Notes: generated by a model from the sequence alone, not told the origin. 41,165 nt of DNA from Candidatus Ornithomonoglobus merdipullorum (GCA_018714695.1 DVNB01000102.1:1-41165); one strand, 5' to 3'. Counted from the first letter of the stretch, positions 32,358 to 40,677 are shown. Program-made: numbers and translations.

Positions 32358-32362
32358 TCTTT

Positions 32363-32438
32363 TGGAGCTGGTGATGGGACTCGAACCCGCGACCTGCTGA
32401 TTACAAATCAGCTGCTCTACCAATTGAGCTACACCAGC
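32363..32438 (-). tRNA. tRNA-Thr (TGT)
   Basis: A cloverleaf of 76 bases including encoded CCA. The acceptor arm is GCTGGTG/CACCAGC, the anticodon loop TTTGTAA gives TGT, and the T loop is GGTTCGAGTCC. Confidence 0.96.
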
Positions 32439-32442
32439 ATTA

Positions 32443-32518
32443 TGGTGGGAGTTACAGGGCTCGAACCTGTGACCCTCTGCTTGTAAGGCAGATGCTCTCC
32501 CAGCTGAGCTAAACTCCC
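32443..32518 (-). tRNA. tRNA-Val (TAC)
   Basis: A cloverleaf of 76 bases including encoded CCA. The acceptor arm is GGGAGTT/AACTCCC, the anticodon loop CTTACAA gives TAC, and the T loop is GGTTCGAGCCC. Confidence 0.96.
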
Positions 32519-32534
32519 GTGTTTTGATCGTCAT

Positions 32535-32611
32535 TGGTCGGGATGACAGGATTCGAACCTGCGGCCCTCTGGTCCCAAACCAGATGCGCTACCAAACTGC
32601 GCTACATCCCG
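32535..32611 (-). tRNA. tRNA-Pro (TGG)
   Basis: A cloverleaf of 77 bases including encoded CCA. The acceptor arm is CGGGATG/CATCCCG, the anticodon loop TTTGGGA gives TGG, and the T loop is GGTTCGAATCC. It is first transcribed in the cluster. Confidence 0.96.
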
Positions 32612-32652
32612 TGGTTCTCATTTTTTCTAACCTATCGCCTGACGACTTGTTT

Positions 32653-32681
32653 ATGATACCATAACAGTGCGATAATTGCAA
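32653..32681 (-). promoter_or_regulatory. tRNA cluster promoter
   Basis: TTGCAA (32676-32681), 17 bases, TATCAT (32653-32658) on the minus strand, about 42 bases upstream of tRNA-Pro. Confidence 0.6.
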
Positions 32682-32775
32682 ATCGAAAAATGCTCGAAAA
32701 ACAAATATAATCGATATTATACTTTAAAATACTTTGATTATCTCTTATATATAAAGAAAATCGCATTTTTTGAAA

Positions 32776-33798
32776 TTATTTTTCCTTTTCTGCCTTAAAT
32801 ATCGCTCTTATGCAAAAAATCGTAATTATCGTCAGCAAAAATGCACCTGCGATGCCGCAGAAACGATAGGCGGTATTTACAAGTCTGCCAAAACCTGCTC
32901 CGGAGAGCAGATATGCGATCGACGTAACTGCAAATACGGGAAGCGGCTTTTTGTCAAATCCGAATGATTCGGCTATGCTCCCGCCGGATGAGAGCAGGGT
33001 GGTAATGATAGCGCCTGCGAGCATGACGTAATAGAAGGCGCCCAATGCTGAGTTCTGACGGTATGCGAGCGTCAGCATTGGGAACTCGCCCAGATCCACC
33101 TTATGCGCGTAGATACTTAATATCCCGTACATCAGCGCCGTCATCACAAACAATGCCGCGGCTGATGATCCGCTTACCGCCGCTGCGGCGCGTCCGGAGC
33201 CGAGCCGCGAGCCCAGAACAGCCATCACAGGTGTGAGTGATATCAGGTTATAGCCGGAATAGATATACGAATCCGAGAGAGCGGATACGGCTTGTGAGAA
33301 TGCGTGATGCTCTCTGTAGCGAAGTATGTACATACAGCAGGCTATTATTCCTACGGTCAGTATCACTCCGAGGATGCCGTTTATATTGAATACGCCGTCG
33401 GCGCCGCGGCAGAGCAGCAGGGCACAAAAAATGGCGCAGATCAGAGCGCACAGGGGCTGTGACAGAGGCGTGATCATCGCTCCGATCCCGCCGGCGGCGG
33501 AGATCATTACGGCATAGACGGCAAAAGCGAATATCCCTATGGAGTATTTTATTGTGTTACGAAGCGCGCGGTGCGGAAAGATGTCTAGAAATCCGTCAAA
33601 GGTGAGTATGCCGAGCTTTTTGCAGGCACACATCACGGAAAATGAGAACACAGCAAAGACTGCGGCAAAAATGACGATGCCCGGAAAACCGAGCTTTCCG
33701 AATCGTACAAAGTAGCACATTATCTCCTGTCCCGATGCAAAGCCCGCGCCGATCACCGCGGCAATAAACGAATATGAGGCAATAATTATCTGTTTCAA
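32776..33798 (-). CDS. YkvI-like membrane transporter (APC superfamily)
   Basis: A 340-residue protein with about ten membrane spans. The N terminus, ASYSFIAAVIGAGFASGQEI followed by CYFVRFGKLGFPG, is the hallmark of the YkvI family, related to amino-acid and Na+-coupled permeases. The frame is open upstream to 33918, but a GGGGG ribosome site fixes a TTG start at 33798, giving MKQIIIAS. No substrate is known. It is single, with greA upstream on the same strand separated by a strong terminator. Its own promoter is not obvious in 33799-33896. Confidence 0.85.
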   Translation of the reverse strand: MKQIIIASYSFIAAVIGAGFASGQEIMCYFVRFGKLGFPGIVIFAAVFAVFSFSVMCACKKLGILTFDGFLDIFPHRALRNTIKYSIGIFAFAVYAVMISAAGGIGAMITPLSQPLCALICAIFCALLLCRGADGVFNINGILGVILTVGIIACCMYILRYREHHAFSQAVSALSDSYIYSGYNLISLTPVMAVLGSRLGSGRAAAAVSGSSAAALFVMTALMYGILSIYAHKVDLGEFPMLTLAYRQNSALGAFYYVMLAGAIITTLLSSGGSIAESFGFDKKPLPVFAVTSIAYLLSGAGFGRLVNTAYRFCGIAGAFLLTIITIFCIRAIFKAEKEK

Positions 33799-33896
33799 AC
33801 ACAACACCCCCTTTTTCAGCTTATGATGCGAAAAGAAAAATATGATCAAATTTGAAAATGAGAGCTGAGTGCCGGCAGTGTGTCGATTTTGAATAT

Positions 33897-33949
33897 AAAA
33901 AGAGAACAGATAAAGCACCGATGCCGGTATCTGTTATCTGTTCTCTTTT
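33897..33949 (-). terminator. greA terminator, 16-base-pair perfect stem
   Basis: AAAAGAGAACAGATAA (33897-33912) pairs exactly with its complement at 33934-33949 around 21 bases. On the minus strand T residues follow. It lies about 45 bases after the greA stop. Confidence 0.9.
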
Positions 33950-33994
33950 ATCTGCTGTGTTAGCCGTGCATCGGGGTGATGCGCGGAGTGTTCG

Positions 33995-34501
33995 TTACTG
34001 TGCCTTTTCTATCTTGACAACGGTAAATTTCACTGAGCCTGCAGGGGTGTCCGCCTCTACCTCGTCGCCTACGGATCGGTTAAGACATGCCGCGCCTATC
34101 GGTGATTCGTACGAGAGCTTGTTCTGCGTCGGATCAGCCTCTGATGAGCCGACTATGGTGTATGTGTGTTCGCCCGCCATGCCGAACTGCTCGGCGATGT
34201 CGCCATGGAAATTGACCGTGACCATCTTTCCTACGGTAACCTGATCGTTTGATTCGATCTCAACGACCTTAGCGTATTTGAGCATGTGCTCGATCTGGCT
34301 TATACGTGCCTCGACCTCGGCCTGCTCGTCCTTTGCGGCGTCGTATTCGGCGTTCTCCGAGAGGTCACCGAACGAGCGTGCTTCCTTGATCTTTTCGGAA
34401 ACTTCCTTTCTCGTCACACTTACGAGTCTGTCAAGCTCTTCCTCAAGCTTTGCCTTACCTTCGACGGTAAGGATATATTCCTTGCTTTCAGCCATTTTCA
34501 T
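33995..34501 (-). CDS. greA: Transcription elongation factor GreA
   Basis: A 168-residue factor that rescues backtracked RNA polymerase by stimulating cleavage of the nascent RNA. The N-terminal coiled coil shows LTVEGKAKLEEELDRL and the acidic tip GDLSENAEYDAAKDEQ (the catalytic Asp and Glu pair). The C-terminal FKBP-like globule has SPIGAACLNRSVGDEVEA. Three in-frame ATGs occur at 34504, 34501 and 34495; AAAGG spacing favours 34501, while the family N terminus (MAESKEY) would also fit 34495. It is monocistronic with a perfect promoter. Confidence 0.96.
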   Translation of the reverse strand: MKMAESKEYILTVEGKAKLEEELDRLVSVTRKEVSEKIKEARSFGDLSENAEYDAAKDEQAEVEARISQIEHMLKYAKVVEIESNDQVTVGKMVTVNFHGDIAEQFGMAGEHTYTIVGSSEADPTQNKLSYESPIGAACLNRSVGDEVEADTPAGSVKFTVVKIEKAQ

Positions 34502-34532
34502 CATAACCTTTCAAAAATGTAATCATGGATTT

Positions 34533-34561
34533 ATTATACAGACTTTTTTCTGAATTGTCAA
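34533..34561 (-). promoter_or_regulatory. greA promoter (perfect consensus)
   Basis: TTGACA (34556-34561), 17 bases, TATAAT (34533-34538) on the minus strand; both hexamers are perfect. Confidence 0.88.
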
Positions 34562-34600
34562 CAGTTTTACGGGTAAAATATTTTCGGAGGTGTGTTTCTT

Positions 34601-35440
34601 ATGTATACGGAAAAATCGGTGGAACTGAAGTCTGACTTTTACAGCAGGTACGGGACATCGTCGGGAGTGCTGTATTTTGAGCGTGTCGGACTTCCGTTCG
34701 TTTTTTTGAGAGGCGCGAAGTCTGTGCTTGCATTTTCGGCGGCGTGCGGAGTGAGAGCGTACGGCAGACGCTGCGGCGATGTTATAAAGGTGCTTGATGC
34801 GGATTCAAATGTCTGCGATGTGAGGTTTGCCGGCAGCGGCGAGGGAGCACAAATATTGTATAAGACCGATATAGCCGGTTTCGGCAAGTCCGGGGAGACC
34901 GTTTCGTACGCCGTGCGCAAGCTTATGGCGAGGATGGGTGTGGGCGGGCGTTTTTCCGCGGACGAGAGCGCCTGCGCATTTTGTGATGCCTACGGCAGCG
35001 GAGGCTGGTGTGCGTATCTTGACGGCGGCAGACCGGTGAGCGTGCCGCTGCCGCTTACGGATCACAATATTATCGTAATACGTGTGCGTAAAAACGGAGG
35101 ACGCCGCGCGGATGCCGAAAGTGTAAGCTGTTTCGAAGCGGGTGAGGACAGACGCGCCGAGGCTGCCGCGGCAGGGCTCAGAGATTGCAGACCGGAGATC
35201 CTTTTCAACATGATGAACGAATCGCAGAATGCGCTTGAGCGGCTGCTGCCGGTTTCATCGGAGGCTCGGGCAGCCGTGGCGGCAGCGAGGGAGACTGACG
35301 GAGTAAGGGCGGCACGGATATGCGGAAGCGGTGTGATGTGCGTGACGGATAAGGAAAAAACGGACAGTGCGGTGCATATGATAAGAGAAAGGTTCGGGCG
35401 TGAAGCAGGATATTATGCCGGGATAGTCGTTATAAAATAA
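34601..35440 (+). CDS. Degenerate galactokinase-like (GHMP family) protein
   Basis: A 279-residue protein that aligns by eye with the skeleton of galactokinase but lacks its catalytic signatures. The start (SDFYSRYGTSSGVLYFERVG) resembles the GalK N terminus yet has no GEHTDY sugar-binding motif, and no GLSSSA ATP loop is visible. FCDAYGSGGWCAYLDGGRPV then VPLPLTDHNIIVIRV matches the post-loop region, and DGVRAARICGSGVMCVTDKE matches the C-terminal GalK motif, without its double Gly-Gly-Cys. It is about 100 residues shorter than GalK. It is probably a pseudokinase or fast-evolving paralog; a decaying gene is possible, although the frame is fully open. CGGAGG lies 10 bases before the ATG. No galactose genes are adjacent. 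Confidence 0.6.
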   Translation: MYTEKSVELKSDFYSRYGTSSGVLYFERVGLPFVFLRGAKSVLAFSAACGVRAYGRRCGDVIKVLDADSNVCDVRFAGSGEGAQILYKTDIAGFGKSGETVSYAVRKLMARMGVGGRFSADESACAFCDAYGSGGWCAYLDGGRPVSVPLPLTDHNIIVIRVRKNGGRRADAESVSCFEAGEDRRAEAAAAGLRDCRPEILFNMMNESQNALERLLPVSSEARAAVAAARETDGVRAARICGSGVMCVTDKEKTDSAVHMIRERFGREAGYYAGIVVIK

Positions 35441-35466
35441 AAATACATGTTTTTTTCATAAAGCTA

Positions 35467-35495
35467 TGGACTTCTTTTGAAAGTGCTGATATAAT
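35467..35495 (+). promoter_or_regulatory. Promoter of the YihY gene
   Basis: TGGACT (35467-35472), 17 bases, TATAAT (35490-35495) with upstream TGA. A small GCCGC/GCGGC hairpin (35513-35525) follows in the leader. Confidence 0.65.
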
Positions 35496-35548
35496 TATCG
35501 GGAGAAGTACAGCCGCAGTGCGGCAGGAGACGGAGGGGATATTCCGGT

Positions 35549-36514
35549 ATGATCAGGAAATTGAGAGAGAAGACGGAGGCGCTGGCGGCGCGTTTTATAA
35601 AAAAGCAGGTCCGCAGGACCCCAAGAACGGTCGAGTTTGTAAGGATGACTGCGGAATTTATACATGATATGGGAAAGGACAATGTAGGACTGTATGCCGC
35701 ACAGTCGGCTTTTTTTACCATGCTGTCAGCTGTCCCGTTTCTGATGCTTGTGCTGCTCTGCCTTAAATATTTTGTGGACGTGAACGTTGCCGAGATAACC
35801 ATGCCGATACGCCGCGCGTTCCCGGAGGTCGTGTCATCGTATATATCGAAGCTGATCTCAGAGGTGTTCTACCGTTCGCAGTCGGTGGCGTTGCTGTCCG
35901 CGGCTGTAATAACGATACTATGGTCGTCGTCGCGCGGTACGATGGCGATCTACAGCGGACTAAATACGATCTTCGGATATACATCAACGCATAACTGGCT
36001 TTTTTCGCGTATTGCTTCCTTTTTTTATAATATCATGCTGGTCGCGGTGATCGTGGCATCGATTGGAGTGCTCGTGTTCGGGAATACGCTGATATCCTTT
36101 GTGGACGACAGTGAGTTCGTGATTGCTCACTATCTGATTCTGGTGCTGTTCAGGCTGAAATTCCCGATCTTCTTCGTGCTGTTCACGCTTGGGTTTGCGG
36201 CGCTGTATACGTTTTTGCCGCAGCGGAAGACAAAATACCGTTCGCAGCTTGTCGGTGCGGCGGCGACCGCCGTGGGCTGGATAGGCTTTTCATATGTGTT
36301 TTCTCTGTACATTATGCATTATGCAAGATATTCCTTCCTCTACGGAAGCCTTACCGCGATAGTCCTTTTGGTGCTCTGGATGTATATTTGTATGTATATG
36401 CTCCTGATAGGAGCTGAGATAAACAAGCATATCGAAAGCGGATATTTTTCGAGGCTGCGGCGCAGGGTGTTCGGAAAACGCGTAAAGAGGGATAAAAACC
36501 GAATTGGGGGTTGA
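35549..36514 (+). CDS. YihY/BrkB family inner-membrane protein
   Basis: A 321-residue protein with six hydrophobic segments. The family pattern is present: GLYAAQSAFFTMLSAVPFLM near residue 45, WSSSRGTMAIYSGLNTIFGY near 125, AALYTFLPQRKTKYRSQLVGA near 215, and YGSLTAIVLLVLWMYICMYM near 265. These proteins were once called RNase BN in error. Their true role is unknown, with possible transport or envelope function. The ribosome site GGAGGGG is 10 bases before the ATG. The next promoter overlaps its last codons. Confidence 0.93.
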   Translation: MIRKLREKTEALAARFIKKQVRRTPRTVEFVRMTAEFIHDMGKDNVGLYAAQSAFFTMLSAVPFLMLVLLCLKYFVDVNVAEITMPIRRAFPEVVSSYISKLISEVFYRSQSVALLSAAVITILWSSSRGTMAIYSGLNTIFGYTSTHNWLFSRIASFFYNIMLVAVIVASIGVLVFGNTLISFVDDSEFVIAHYLILVLFRLKFPIFFVLFTLGFAALYTFLPQRKTKYRSQLVGAAATAVGWIGFSYVFSLYIMHYARYSFLYGSLTAIVLLVLWMYICMYMLLIGAEINKHIESGYFSRLRRRVFGKRVKRDKNRIGG

Positions 36515-36539
36515 TTTTTTCGGCATTATATTATATAAT
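36511..36539 (+). promoter_or_regulatory. Promoter of the CNNM/CorC gene
   Basis: TTGATT (36511-36516), 17 bases, TATAAT (36534-36539), overlapping the yihY stop codon. Confidence 0.7.
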
Positions 36540-36542
36540 ATA

Positions 36543-36638
36543 AACAGGGTGTTTTCGGCGTTCGTGCGCGGGGAGCGCTTGAAACTGCCCTGTTACCTAT
36601 CGGCTTGGGCGCTGCCGGAAGGGCGGAGGGAAAGGCGT
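36543..36638 (+). promoter_or_regulatory. Structured 5' leader of unknown class
   Basis: AACAGGG (36543-36549) pairs with CCCTGTT (36588-36594) around a second stem containing GCGC/GCGC (36567-36577). A third stem CGGC/GCCG follows (near 36601-36617), then GGAGGGAAAGG. The layout resembles a riboswitch or protein-binding leader, but it matches no class recognised by eye, including M-box and yybP-ykoY. Confidence 0.45.
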
Positions 36639-36704
36639 ATGACGTACCGCTTGTTCCGCGCGATACATATGGTCATAAATACCGGCGGAGCTCTGTTATT
36701 TTAA
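36639..36704 (+). CDS. Possible 21-residue leader peptide (uORF)
   Basis: ATG at 36639 follows GGAGGGAAAGG and encodes MTYRLFRAIHMVINTGGALL plus Phe before TAA. Its stop overlaps the AAGGAGG ribosome site of the CNNM gene, so translation of this peptide could influence downstream initiation. It could be coincidental; no homolog is recognised. Confidence 0.3.
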   Translation: MTYRLFRAIHMVINTGGALLF

Positions 36705-36722
36705 GGAGGATGTATTTAAACA

Positions 36723-38015
36723 ATGGACGGAGACGGTTTATCACAGTTAGGCGATAATATACCCATTATTATCTTTATGGCAGTTTGTGTGCTGCTGTCG
36801 GCTTATTTTTCGGCGACTGAGACCGCTTTTTTTTCTATGAACAAGATACGAATGAAAGCGCTTGTGAATGAGGGAAATAAAAGAGCGGAGAAGGCTCTTG
36901 ATATCGCGGAAGATCTTGATTCGCTGCTTTCAACTGTGCTTATTGGCAATAACCTTGTGAACATGGCTTGTTCGTCTATGGCAACGGTTCTTTTTATAAG
37001 GCTTCTCGGACAGGATATAGGTCCCACGATCGCAACTATAGTTATCACGGCGGTTGTGCTTTTGTTTGGTGAGATAACGCCTAAGAGTGTTTCAAAAAAC
37101 GCTCCGGAGAGCTTTGCTATGTTTTCGGCAAAATTTATTTCTGTGTTGATAGTTATTTTCGCTCCTATAAATTGGCTTGTGTCAAAATGGCAGAATTTTG
37201 TGTATAAAAATTTCGGTAAATCCGAGGATGATAAAGGTGTTACCGAAGAGGAGATCATCACGATGGTCGAGGAAGCTCACAGCGAAGGTGAGATAGACAG
37301 CAACGAAAGCGAGCTGATAAGAAACGCAATAGAGTTTTATGATATCGAGGTCGAGGATATCTACACGAGCCGCGTTGATCTGGTGGCTATCGAGGAAGAC
37401 GATCCGAGGGATGAGATAAGCGCGCAGTTTGAGAAGGGATTTTCGCGTCTGCCTGTTTACAGGGATACGATCGACAACATAGTGGGTGTGCTGAACCAGA
37501 AAGATTTTGAAAAGTATAAATCAACTGATAAACCGATAACGGAAATGATGAGCAGTCCGATATTTGTTGTGCCGTCTCTGAAGATATCGGAGCTTCTGAA
37601 GCTCTTGCAGTCGAGAAAATCACATATGGCGATAATCCTGGACGAGTTCGGAGGAACGGTAGGTATCGTCACGCTTGAAGATATTATCGAGGAGCTTGTC
37701 GGTGAGATATGGGATGAACACGACATAGTGGTAGAGCCGTTCGTACAGGTCGGCGAGGAAAAATACAAGGTCAACTGCGGCGCGGATCTTGACGATATGT
37801 TCAAGCTGTTCGGTATAGATGAGGAGCCGGAGGATGTTACGACTGTCGGAGGCTGGGTCGTTGAGCAGTTCGGAAGGATACCAAGAGTGGGCGAGGCATT
37901 TGATTACGGTGTGCTGCACATATATGTATCAAAGCGCGCGCCAAGAAGGCTTACAGAGGTAATAATAACAAAACGTCCCGAAGCGGAGCAGACCAAGGTG
38001 ACAGAGGAAGAATAA
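36723..38015 (+). CDS. CNNM/HlyC-CorC family membrane transporter
   Basis: A 430-residue protein. The N-terminal DUF21/CNNM domain (about 1-190, three to four spans) has SAYFSATETAFFSMNKIRM and FGEITPKSVSKN. A tandem CBS pair (about 205-335) includes SRLPVYRDTIDNIVGVLNQK and MAIILDEFGGTVGIVTLEDI. The C-terminal CorC/HlyC domain (about 345-420) ends with VLHIYVSKRAPRRLTEV. Relatives are linked to Mg2+ efflux or tolerance; the label hemolysin is historical. The ribosome site AAGGAGG is unusually far (13 bases) from the chosen ATG. The long leader suggests regulation, perhaps by metal ions. Confidence 0.92.
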   Translation: MDGDGLSQLGDNIPIIIFMAVCVLLSAYFSATETAFFSMNKIRMKALVNEGNKRAEKALDIAEDLDSLLSTVLIGNNLVNMACSSMATVLFIRLLGQDIGPTIATIVITAVVLLFGEITPKSVSKNAPESFAMFSAKFISVLIVIFAPINWLVSKWQNFVYKNFGKSEDDKGVTEEEIITMVEEAHSEGEIDSNESELIRNAIEFYDIEVEDIYTSRVDLVAIEEDDPRDEISAQFEKGFSRLPVYRDTIDNIVGVLNQKDFEKYKSTDKPITEMMSSPIFVVPSLKISELLKLLQSRKSHMAIILDEFGGTVGIVTLEDIIEELVGEIWDEHDIVVEPFVQVGEEKYKVNCGADLDDMFKLFGIDEEPEDVTTVGGWVVEQFGRIPRVGEAFDYGVLHIYVSKRAPRRLTEVIITKRPEAEQTKVTEEE

Positions 38016-38024
38016 AGGTACATA

Positions 38025-38049
38025 ACAAGCGGCACCTCGTGCCGCTTGT
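38025..38049 (+). terminator. Hairpin terminator after the CNNM gene
   Basis: ACAAGCGGCA and TGCCGCTTGT form a perfect ten-base-pair stem with a five-base loop, 9 bases after the stop. The T-rich tail is interrupted (CTCGGTTT), so termination may be partial. Confidence 0.7.
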
Positions 38050-38093
38050 CTCGGTTTAAATAATTTTTTGTTCAACGCATTAAATTGTTTGTG

Positions 38094-38122
38094 TTGACAT
38101 TGAGTTGTATTTGTATTAAAAT
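38094..38122 (+). promoter_or_regulatory. argJ promoter
   Basis: TTGACA (38094-38099), 17 bases, TAAAAT (38117-38122), about 64 bases before argJ. No clear ARG-box palindrome was recognised. Confidence 0.8.
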
Positions 38123-38185
38123 AAAACATGGAGAATGCGGCGGCCGTATAGACGTCGCATATGACTTTAAGAAGGAGCGGTTTTT

Positions 38186-39409
38186 ATGTATAAGGTTATA
38201 GATGGCGGCGTATGCGCCGCTAAGGGATATAGGGCGTCTGGTATCAACTGCGGGCTTAACAGTGATAAAAACAAGAATGATCTTGCACTGCTCGTGTCGG
38301 ACGTTGATGCCGATACTGCTGCCGTATATACGCAGAATAAGGTCAAGGGTGCGCCCGTGATGGTTACGAAAAGTCATATAGAAGCGTCAGGAGGCGTTTC
38401 TCGTGCGGTGGTCATGAATTCAAAGAATGCCAACACCTGTAATGCAGACGGTGAGGAGAAGGCGGAGCGTATGTGCCGTGCCGTTTCGGAAAGGCTCGGC
38501 ATAGAGAATGACAAGGTCCTTGTTGCATCTACAGGTGTTATAGGACAGATACTTCCGGTGGAGCTTATCGAGAACGGCATGGACGAGCTGATCGCGGGAC
38601 TCTCATATGAGGGAAATGCGGCGGCGGCAACGGCGATAATGACGACTGATACAGTGAAGAAGGAATATGCGGTCGAGTTTGAGCTGGGCGGAAAGCGCTG
38701 CGTGCTGGGAGGTATGGCGAAGGGCAGCGGTATGATCCATCCGAATATGGCTACCACACTTAATTTTATAACTACGGATGCGGCGGTATCGTCGGAGCTG
38801 CTCCAAAGGGCGCTTTCGGATATCGTCAAGGTCACATATAACTGCCTCAGTATCGATGGGGATACCTCGACCAATGATATGATAATACTTCAGGCAAACG
38901 GTCTCGCCGGAAACGGGAAGCTTGTGTCCGAGGACCAGGATTTTGAGGTGTTCAAAGGAGCTCTGTTTGTTGTGATGCGTGAGCTTACGAAAATGCTTGC
39001 CAAGGATGGCGAAGGCGCGACAAAGCTTGTGGAATGCAACGTTTCATCGGCTCCGGATAAGGATACCGCTATAATCGTCGCAAAGAGCGTTATCCGTTCG
39101 CCGCTTTTGAAGTGCGCGGTTTTCGGCGAGGATGCGAACTGGGGACGCGTGCTTTGTGCTATAGGTTATGCTGAGGCTGAGTTTGACATAACGAAGGTGG
39201 ACGTTGATTTTGAGTCTGCGGCTGGAACGGTTGCTGTTTGCCGGAATGGTGCCGGAGTGGAGTTTTCCGAGGACGAGGCAAAAAAGGTATTGTCAGAGGA
39301 TGAGATAAAGGTAAATGTTGCATTGAATATCGGCAGCGAAAGTGCGTCGGCTTGGGGCTGCGATCTTACATATGATTATGTGAAGATAAACGGTGATTAC
39401 AGGTCGTAA
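38186..39409 (+). CDS. argJ: Bifunctional glutamate N-acetyltransferase / amino-acid acetyltransferase
   Basis: A 407-residue ArgJ moves the acetyl group from N-acetylornithine to glutamate (and may also use acetyl-CoA), keeping arginine synthesis cyclic. It is made as a precursor that cuts itself before Thr190 in GSGMIHPNMATTLNF, producing alpha and beta chains; Thr190 then acts as the nucleophile. AVYTQNKVKGAPV, SIDGDTSTNDM and VFGEDANWGRVLCAIGYA are further family motifs. AAGGAG precedes the ATG. No argC, argB or argD is adjacent, so this argJ stands apart and is followed by tadA 7 bases later. Confidence 0.97.
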   Translation: MYKVIDGGVCAAKGYRASGINCGLNSDKNKNDLALLVSDVDADTAAVYTQNKVKGAPVMVTKSHIEASGGVSRAVVMNSKNANTCNADGEEKAERMCRAVSERLGIENDKVLVASTGVIGQILPVELIENGMDELIAGLSYEGNAAAATAIMTTDTVKKEYAVEFELGGKRCVLGGMAKGSGMIHPNMATTLNFITTDAAVSSELLQRALSDIVKVTYNCLSIDGDTSTNDMIILQANGLAGNGKLVSEDQDFEVFKGALFVVMRELTKMLAKDGEGATKLVECNVSSAPDKDTAIIVAKSVIRSPLLKCAVFGEDANWGRVLCAIGYAEAEFDITKVDVDFESAAGTVAVCRNGAGVEFSEDEAKKVLSEDEIKVNVALNIGSESASAWGCDLTYDYVKINGDYRS

Positions 39410-39416
39410 GCAGAGA

Positions 39417-39875
39417 ATGGAAGAGAAATTTATGCGTGAGGCGCTCAGACAGGCGAAAAAGGCGGCAGCGCTGGGTGAGATGCCGGTCGGAGCCGTGGTC
39501 GTTCGCGGTGATGAGATAATATCAAGAGGATACAATAGGCGTGAGACAAAGAAAAATGCTTTGCTGCATGCGGAGATAACCGCGATCGAACGCGCTTGTA
39601 AAAAGCTCGGGGGCTGGAGGCTCCCGGGGTGTGAACTGTACGTTACGCTCGAGCCGTGCCCGATGTGCGCCGGTGCCGTTCTCAATTCGCGGATAGAGCA
39701 CGTGTGGTACGGCACGGACGATCCGAAATCGGGATGTGCCGGCTCTGTAATAAATTTGCTTGATATGAATTTATGTAATTACAGAACAGCCGTTACCGGA
39801 GGCATACTTCGTGAAGAGTGTGCGGCGATCATAAAGGATTTTTTTAGAGAGCTGCGTATGAGAAGTTCAAGGTGA
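39417..39875 (+). CDS. tadA: tRNA-specific adenosine deaminase TadA
   Basis: A 152-residue zinc deaminase that converts the wobble adenosine of tRNA-Arg(ACG) to inosine. The zinc site is His51 and proton-shuttling Glu53 in HAEITAI, with Cys81 and Cys84 in PCPMCAGA. MPVGAVVV and FFRELR-type C-terminal residues are also typical. The ATG at 39417 gives the standard MEEKFMREAL start, although the ribosome site is weak; translation is probably coupled to argJ, which ends 7 bases earlier. An upstream GTG (39393) inside argJ is less likely. Confidence 0.95.
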   Translation: MEEKFMREALRQAKKAAALGEMPVGAVVVRGDEIISRGYNRRETKKNALLHAEITAIERACKKLGGWRLPGCELYVTLEPCPMCAGAVLNSRIEHVWYGTDDPKSGCAGSVINLLDMNLCNYRTAVTGGILREECAAIIKDFFRELRMRSSR

Positions 39876-39910
39876 CGTTGTTAATTTTTTGTGAACTTAT
39901 CGTACAGAGA

Positions 39911-39939
39911 TTGAATTACTGAGAGATTTGGAGTATAAT
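39911..39939 (+). promoter_or_regulatory. Promoter of the SLH gene
   Basis: TTGAAT (39911-39916), 17 bases, TATAAT (39934-39939). Confidence 0.75.
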
Positions 39940-39978
39940 TGGGTTTGATAGGTGGATTATTGCGAAAGGAATACAGGA

Positions 39979-40677
39979 ATGAAAAAAACATTGATTTTGA
40001 GTCTTGCGGCAGCCGCGTTGTTTCAAGCGACGGCGTTTGCCGCTCAATTCACAGATATACATGGACACTGGGCGGAGGTATCCATAAATGCGCTCGCCGG
40101 GCGCGGGATAGTAAACGGAATTACGGAAACCGAGTTCCAGCCCGAGGGAAATGTGACTAGAGCACAGTATCTGAAAATGATAATGGAGGCCACGGGAATT
40201 GAGCCCGGGACTGTGCGTGAAGGAGAATGTCTTGACGCAGACGGAAGAGATTGGTATGCGCCGTATCTGCAGGCAGCACTTGATATTGGGATCATACCGG
40301 AGAATATGATAACGGGATATAGGGCTGATGTGGAATACGAGGTCGATGATAACGGTACAGCCACATCGTCAAAGGTCGTCTATCGAGGAGCGTTCAATGG
40401 AGATCTTCCGATAACACGTGAGGAGATGGCTGTTCTTACGCAGTTCTGCTATCAGTATACAAGGACGGTTGTAACGGATAGCAGAAAAGAAGTGGATCTC
40501 GCAATAGCTGAAGGTTTTACCGATAGTGACAGCATCAGCGATTGGGCGAAGGCTTCTGTAAGTCAAGCTGTAAGCAACAGATTTATAGAGGGAATGGATG
40601 ACGGATCGTTCAAGCCGAAGGAGAACGCCACGAGAGCGCAGGCTGCGATGATCGTACACAGGGTATTGAACAGCTGA
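39979..40677 (+). CDS. S-layer homology (SLH) domain protein
   Basis: A 232-residue exported protein consisting almost only of SLH repeats. A signal peptide (MKKTLILSLAAAALFQATAF, cleavage near residue 22) is followed by repeat 1 (FTDIHGHWAEVSINALAGRG, then FQPEGNVTRAQYLKM), repeat 2 (WYAPYLQAALDIGIIPEN with ITREEMAVL) and repeat 3 (FTDSDSISDWAKASVSQAV, then FKPKENATRAQAAMIVHRVL). Three SLH repeats bind pyruvylated secondary cell-wall polymers. With no other domain it may be a wall-bound decoy or anchor subunit. AAAGGA lies 8 bases before the ATG. It forms an operon with the small gene that follows. Confidence 0.92.
   Translation: MKKTLILSLAAAALFQATAFAAQFTDIHGHWAEVSINALAGRGIVNGITETEFQPEGNVTRAQYLKMIMEATGIEPGTVREGECLDADGRDWYAPYLQAALDIGIIPENMITGYRADVEYEVDDNGTATSSKVVYRGAFNGDLPITREEMAVLTQFCYQYTRTVVTDSRKEVDLAIAEGFTDSDSISDWAKASVSQAVSNRFIEGMDDGSFKPKENATRAQAAMIVHRVLNS

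Noticed and set aside
32205-32534. Overlapping open frames across the tRNA cluster
   Set aside because: They are produced by conserved tRNA sequence, and four complete cloverleaves explain the region.
36543-36638. Known riboswitch (M-box or Mn2+ yybP-ykoY) or SRP RNA in the CNNM leader
   Set aside because: Conserved core sequences of these RNAs are absent; only fragments such as CGGAAGG look similar.
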